Positions 60,571-64,000 of a stretch of 64,000 nucleotides of DNA are shown here, in pieces. How positions within the stretch are numbered: the first letter of the stretch is position 1; each line of letters opens with the position of its first letter. The notes below the pieces were generated by a model. The model saw only the letters and a program-made list of their open reading frames with translations, was not told the DNA's origin and made no database searches. Source of the stretch: Sycobia sp. Sy_11 (lineage: Eukaryota; Arthropoda; Insecta; Hymenoptera; Epichrysomallidae); assembly GCA_018907035.1 (NCBI GenBank), contig JACCIC010000062.1, positions 763,501-827,500 of the forward strand. Reading direction: 5' to 3'. Made by a program: the position numbers and the translations under genes.

Positions 60571-60572
<2 letters not shown>
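59841..60572. mobile_element. non-autonomous DNA transposon with long terminal inverted repeats
   Basis: The first about 165 bases (GGTGTCCCAGATACAACG... to GTGGGTCATCGCCTGCGAGCG) are repeated in inverse at the other end (...CGATGACCCACTTC to ATCTGGGACACC), with about 90% identity by eye. The central part (about 60010-60400) has short ORFs without recognisable domains. Superfamily is not assigned because the target duplication is obscured by the flanking TA and GT repeats. Confidence 0.75.

Positions 60573-60616
<44 letters not shown>
60573..60616. repeat. (GT)n microsatellite
   Basis: GT dinucleotides directly at the end of the transposon. Confidence 0.95.
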
Positions 60617-60618
<2 letters not shown>

Positions 60619-60872
60619 CTTCAGAAGATCAGCATTCTATTTTGTAATACATTATATAATAAACTATTATTGAAAAATAAAGATACCATAAAGATTATAT
60701 GTGTTTTTTAATAAGCAATTAATCAAACATTAGTTAAGCTTAAATATGTACATACTTTATATAATTTCTTATATTTCTCTATAGCACTATGTATTGGGAT
60801 TGCATGATACGTTGAATCATATTAAAATATTTTTGTATATTTTATAATTTACTATAATGTTTTATTTTTCAG
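60617..60872. other. intron
   Basis: AT-rich. The last 25 bases (ATAATGTTTTATTTTTCAG) match those before the exons at 58244 and 62412. Confidence 0.5.
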
Positions 60873-61228
60873 GTTGGAATTTAATGCAGTTTACACATGT
60901 AAATATAAAAAATAATTTTTTGTCACACTATTATGATGATTTTTTGAATTGCCAAGAAACAAACACAAAATTAAATTGCTTTCCCTGTCCGAACTGCTCA
61001 AGTAAATTTAAACATATGAAGAGTCTAAGAGAACATCTAACTTATGCGTGCAATCGAGATCCAAGATTTAAGTGCCCTCACTGCTCACATTTGTGCTATA
61101 GAACTTGTGAAGTGTATACACATGTGCGCCTTAAACACAAAAATCTTCAAGTATGCTGCATCGATCTTGAAAATCCTGATAAGTTTCTGATTCCGCGAAC
61201 AAAAGTCCACCAATCTCATTATTCGTAA
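60873..61228 (+). CDS. lola: lola-type alternative terminal exon, tandem subfamily member 3
   Basis: After acceptor TTTATTTTTCAG, GT and 117 codons run to TAA. It starts WNLMQFTHVNI. Finger 1 is C38, C41, H54 and C59 and finger 2 is C67, C70, H83 and H88. The tail is CCIDLENPDKFLIPRTK. It is nearly identical in backbone to the exon at 58244 while the linker between start and finger 1 has diverged. The Penelope-like copy and the long-TIR element between the two inserted after or around the duplication. Confidence 0.87.
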
Positions 61229-62411
61229 ATATCAAATTGAAGTTTATTTGACATAAATCTAACTATACATATTGCTGAAATTTATTCAACAGCTTTCTTT
61301 TTGATGTTATTCATAAATTAACTCAATTTTTTAGATATCTATATATAATCGTATGATTTACATATTTTTATCATAATGAAAAATAATTTCGCCGTTATTA
61401 ATGGAATATTAAATATGTTGTTGTATTATTATGTTATAAACATGTATGTTCAATAATTTATTGGAAAATGACTTTGTATTTCACCTATACACATATTTCT
61501 ATACAATTATGTCGAAATATTGTAAAATATTCTTTAAGAAATAAAATATTTCTTAAAGAATAACGCTAAATTAAACATATTATAATAATCTATTTGTTTA
61601 TTATATAGATTTAAATAAACTAATAAAGACTCTTGTTTATAAAGAAAACTGTTTTTCACTTGCTTTGGAGAATCTGTATTTCAATTTTCCTTTTGAACTC
61701 GTTATTATTTCTAATATTAAGAGATTCTGCTTTATCTGTTTTAAAGAACGTACACCAGCGTTACTTCCTAATTCAATACTTGTAAAAAGTTACTTTTGAT
61801 TATCCCAAATATTATTTATTAAATAAAACGATTCAGCCGTGTAGCATCGATTTAAAATTTTGTTAATAAGCTTTTAGACTACGAATGGTTTATTTTTATT
61901 CCTTAGAAATTAATCCTTTGAAGAGTATTTGAAACTTTTGACAAGTTTAAACTAAGATACAAGATATTTAATTGAATTGATTCATATATTTTATGAATAA
62001 ATCAGGATATTTCAAAATCAGTTGTAAATTTAAGGTCAACATGCATCTAGTAGTAAGAATTTCACATTGAAAACTTTCTTTATATAGGAAGAATATGTTC
62101 ACCAGCCGTTACCTGCAATAGCTATCAAGAATCCATTTCCTATTCTATAATATATTAAAATAAGCTATTACTTTACCTTGGGTATAGTTGGAATTTAACT
62201 TTATAAGAGACAGAATACTAGTCGTATTCTTAATAAATAGTCATTATACATGTTTTTTTATAAATAAATTTTAAGAGCAAGTATATATTTATTTTTACAA
62301 TTATTTAATAGTCCCTCTTATGCATTTCATACTAGGACATATTGTATAAATTGAAAAATATAAATAGTTTTTTCTCTTTTTCATAATTCTCTATAATGTT
62401 ATATTTTTCAG
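61229..62411. other. AT-rich intron
   Basis: Nothing recognised. It ends in ATAATGTTATATTTTTCAG. Confidence 0.45.
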
Positions 62412-62773
62412 ACTGGAATTCAGCGCAGTTTGCAGAACTGAGCACATTGGATTCCAACCTTCAATTCTGTGCAAGTACTTCGGATTATGATCCCTTAATT
62501 GTACCAATGAAAGATACACAATTGCAATGGTTTCCATGTTCAAACTGCCCGAGCAAATATAAGCATATAAAGAATCTAAGGCAACATCTGACTTATAAAT
62601 GTAATCGAGAACCCAGATTCAGTTGCCCTTACTGCACTGTCTTAGCCAAAAGGACTTGCGACATCTATAGCCATGTGCGAATGAAACATAAACATCTTCG
62701 AGTAGGCTGTTTCGATCTTGAAAATCCAAACAAGCTTCTAACTCCGCGAACTAATTACTCTCCATTAGATTGA
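62412..62773 (+). CDS. lola: lola-type alternative terminal exon, tandem subfamily member 4
   Basis: After acceptor ATATTTTTCAG, AC and 119 codons run to TGA. It starts WNSAQFAELSTLD. Finger 1 is C42, C45, H58 and C63 (CSNCPSKYKHIKNLRQH) and finger 2 is C71, C74, H87 and H92 (CPYCTVLAKRTCDIYSH). The tail is GCFDLENPNKLLTPRTN. Finger 2 and tail are closer to the exon at 57495, and the start is closer to the exons at 58244 and 60873, so the duplications may have been followed by exchange. The array may continue beyond the window. Confidence 0.87.
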
Positions 62774-64000
62774 TGAGATTAGCAATGTATTTTTGTAGTG
62801 TTTGAATTTAACTTGTTAAATTTGTATTTTTTATTCATCAACAAAATGTAATATTATAACAAATTCAGAAAGCAGGACACTATTTTAAAATCTACAAAAG
62901 TACTGAGTATGCTCAATTTTTTTATTGCTGATATAAGATCTAGTAATATGGTATTATAATAATATAAATTATTGTTGTTAATTACAGATTAAACAACTAT
63001 CTAAATGAAGAAAGTTGTTTTAGATATGTATTAATAAAATTTGAAATACTATACCAATGTTGATTTAATTGGAAGAAGTAAAAGATTTTTATTGTATAAT
63101 ATATTATATACAGAAAATTTAATTAATAATCATAAAAATATGTATTCTAAATTTGGGTGGGGTAAATTTTATCGAAACATAAAATTGCAGAAAAAAAATT
63201 TATGAAAAATACAAGGTTCTATTTATTTATTAAAATTCTTTGTTTTTGATCTGGCGCGACTTTAAAATTGCAATTAACAATTATTTAGTAAGCTCAGCGT
63301 AAACATCAATGGTTGTATTTAATTTACCATTCAACTTTTACACTTGAACTCATCATGTTTTATATTTTAACGACTTAAATTGCTTAAATTCAAAAAAGAT
63401 TATTAGCAAAGTAATTTTTTTAATAAAAGTTTTCAATGATGTTGAGTGCTTTAATTCTTTAAGATTTAAAAATATAAAAATATATTGTTTTGGAAATTGG
63501 TAGAAAATAAAACATCATGGATTCACATATTATGTATATGAAGTATAAGAGATATACCCAATTTATTAAAAATATAATGATACTTACTTTAAAGTATAAA
63601 AATTTAATTGTGAATTATGTAAAACTGCTAAAGTATATGCTATATTCGTATCAGTTATTTAAAAAAATATATTTGCGTACCGTTTTAAAAGCATTGCCGA
63701 CTCGAAATGAACGAATAATAAAAATATTATATTTTTCGATCAAATTCCATTTTTGATCAATAAAATAAAATTTATTCAGTCCTGGTTTTGTTTGTTATAA
63801 CGATAACAATAAATGACTAAAGAAAGTTGTAAAGCTTAAATTTTGTACAGTGAATCTAATTAATCTTTATAATTTGAATACCTACGTAATTGTTAGTAAA
63901 TAAAACTAATATTTGTGCAACATTATCTGCATGGCCTAATTCATTTTTTTAAAATTAATAGTTCATTACGTATATTTTATTATCTACAACGATTAAGTAA
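62774..64000. other. AT-rich 3' flank
   Basis: The short ORF at 63517-63756 has AT-driven composition and no motif. No further finger exon is visible up to the window end. Confidence 0.45.

Noticed and set aside
63517..63756. 79-codon ORF at the right edge
   Set aside because: Lys/Ile/Tyr-rich AT-driven composition and no splice or domain support.

Overview
The window is AT-rich insect-type genomic DNA, with introns, microsatellites and many decayed transposons. It carries the 3' part of a longitudinals lacking (lola)-like locus on the + strand. Hymenoptera is my best guess from composition and transposon content, but I cannot prove the order. In Drosophila, lola has a shared 5' part encoding a BTB/POZ domain. 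That part is spliced one at a time to many alternative 3' terminal exons, each giving a zinc-finger pair. No BTB exon is visible here, so the common exons should lie to the left of position 1.

Thirteen intact zinc-finger terminal exons can be read, starting at 1995, 5121, 7045, 15981 (plus a second coding exon at 16395), 18353, 32580, 48450, 49567, 53284, 57495, 58244, 60873 and 62412. Each follows an AG acceptor, begins with two bases that complete a split codon, and ends in its own stop. Most encode a C-x2-C-x12-H-x4-C finger followed by a C-x2-C-x12-H-x3-5-H finger. Because all share one phase, any of them can be joined to the same upstream donor. The last six (49.5-62.8 kb) form a tandemly duplicated subfamily with a conserved tail.

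Two terminal modules differ from the usual plan. The exon at 15981 continues into a small exon encoding an AT-hook-like basic tail. At 43283-44538 a three-exon module encodes a DUF4806-like domain instead of fingers, in the same entry phase. It may give a BTB-DUF4806 isoform.

Between 26 and 38 kb lies an exon graveyard: four degenerate or dead finger exons (26495, 28095, 36303, 37839) around one intact exon (32580). A zinc-finger-free candidate exon (24875), a short GC-rich ORF (697) and a minus-strand frameshifted ORF (36708-37018) are less certain.

The introns hold many dead mobile elements. They are a Jockey-like non-LTR element (8.7-12.35 kb) with a TTAA-flanked DNA transposon nested in it, three mariners (13.3, 25.0 and 34.8 kb), a Tc1-like element (39.2 kb) and two tRNA-derived SINE copies (28.2 and 45.1 kb). 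There is also a family of Penelope-like remnants (31.0, 41.5, 51.6, 54.1 and 59.2 kb). One of these is a near-perfect palindrome, and at least two carry candidate hammerhead ribozyme cores. A long-TIR non-autonomous element lies at 59.8 kb. None interrupts an intact finger exon.
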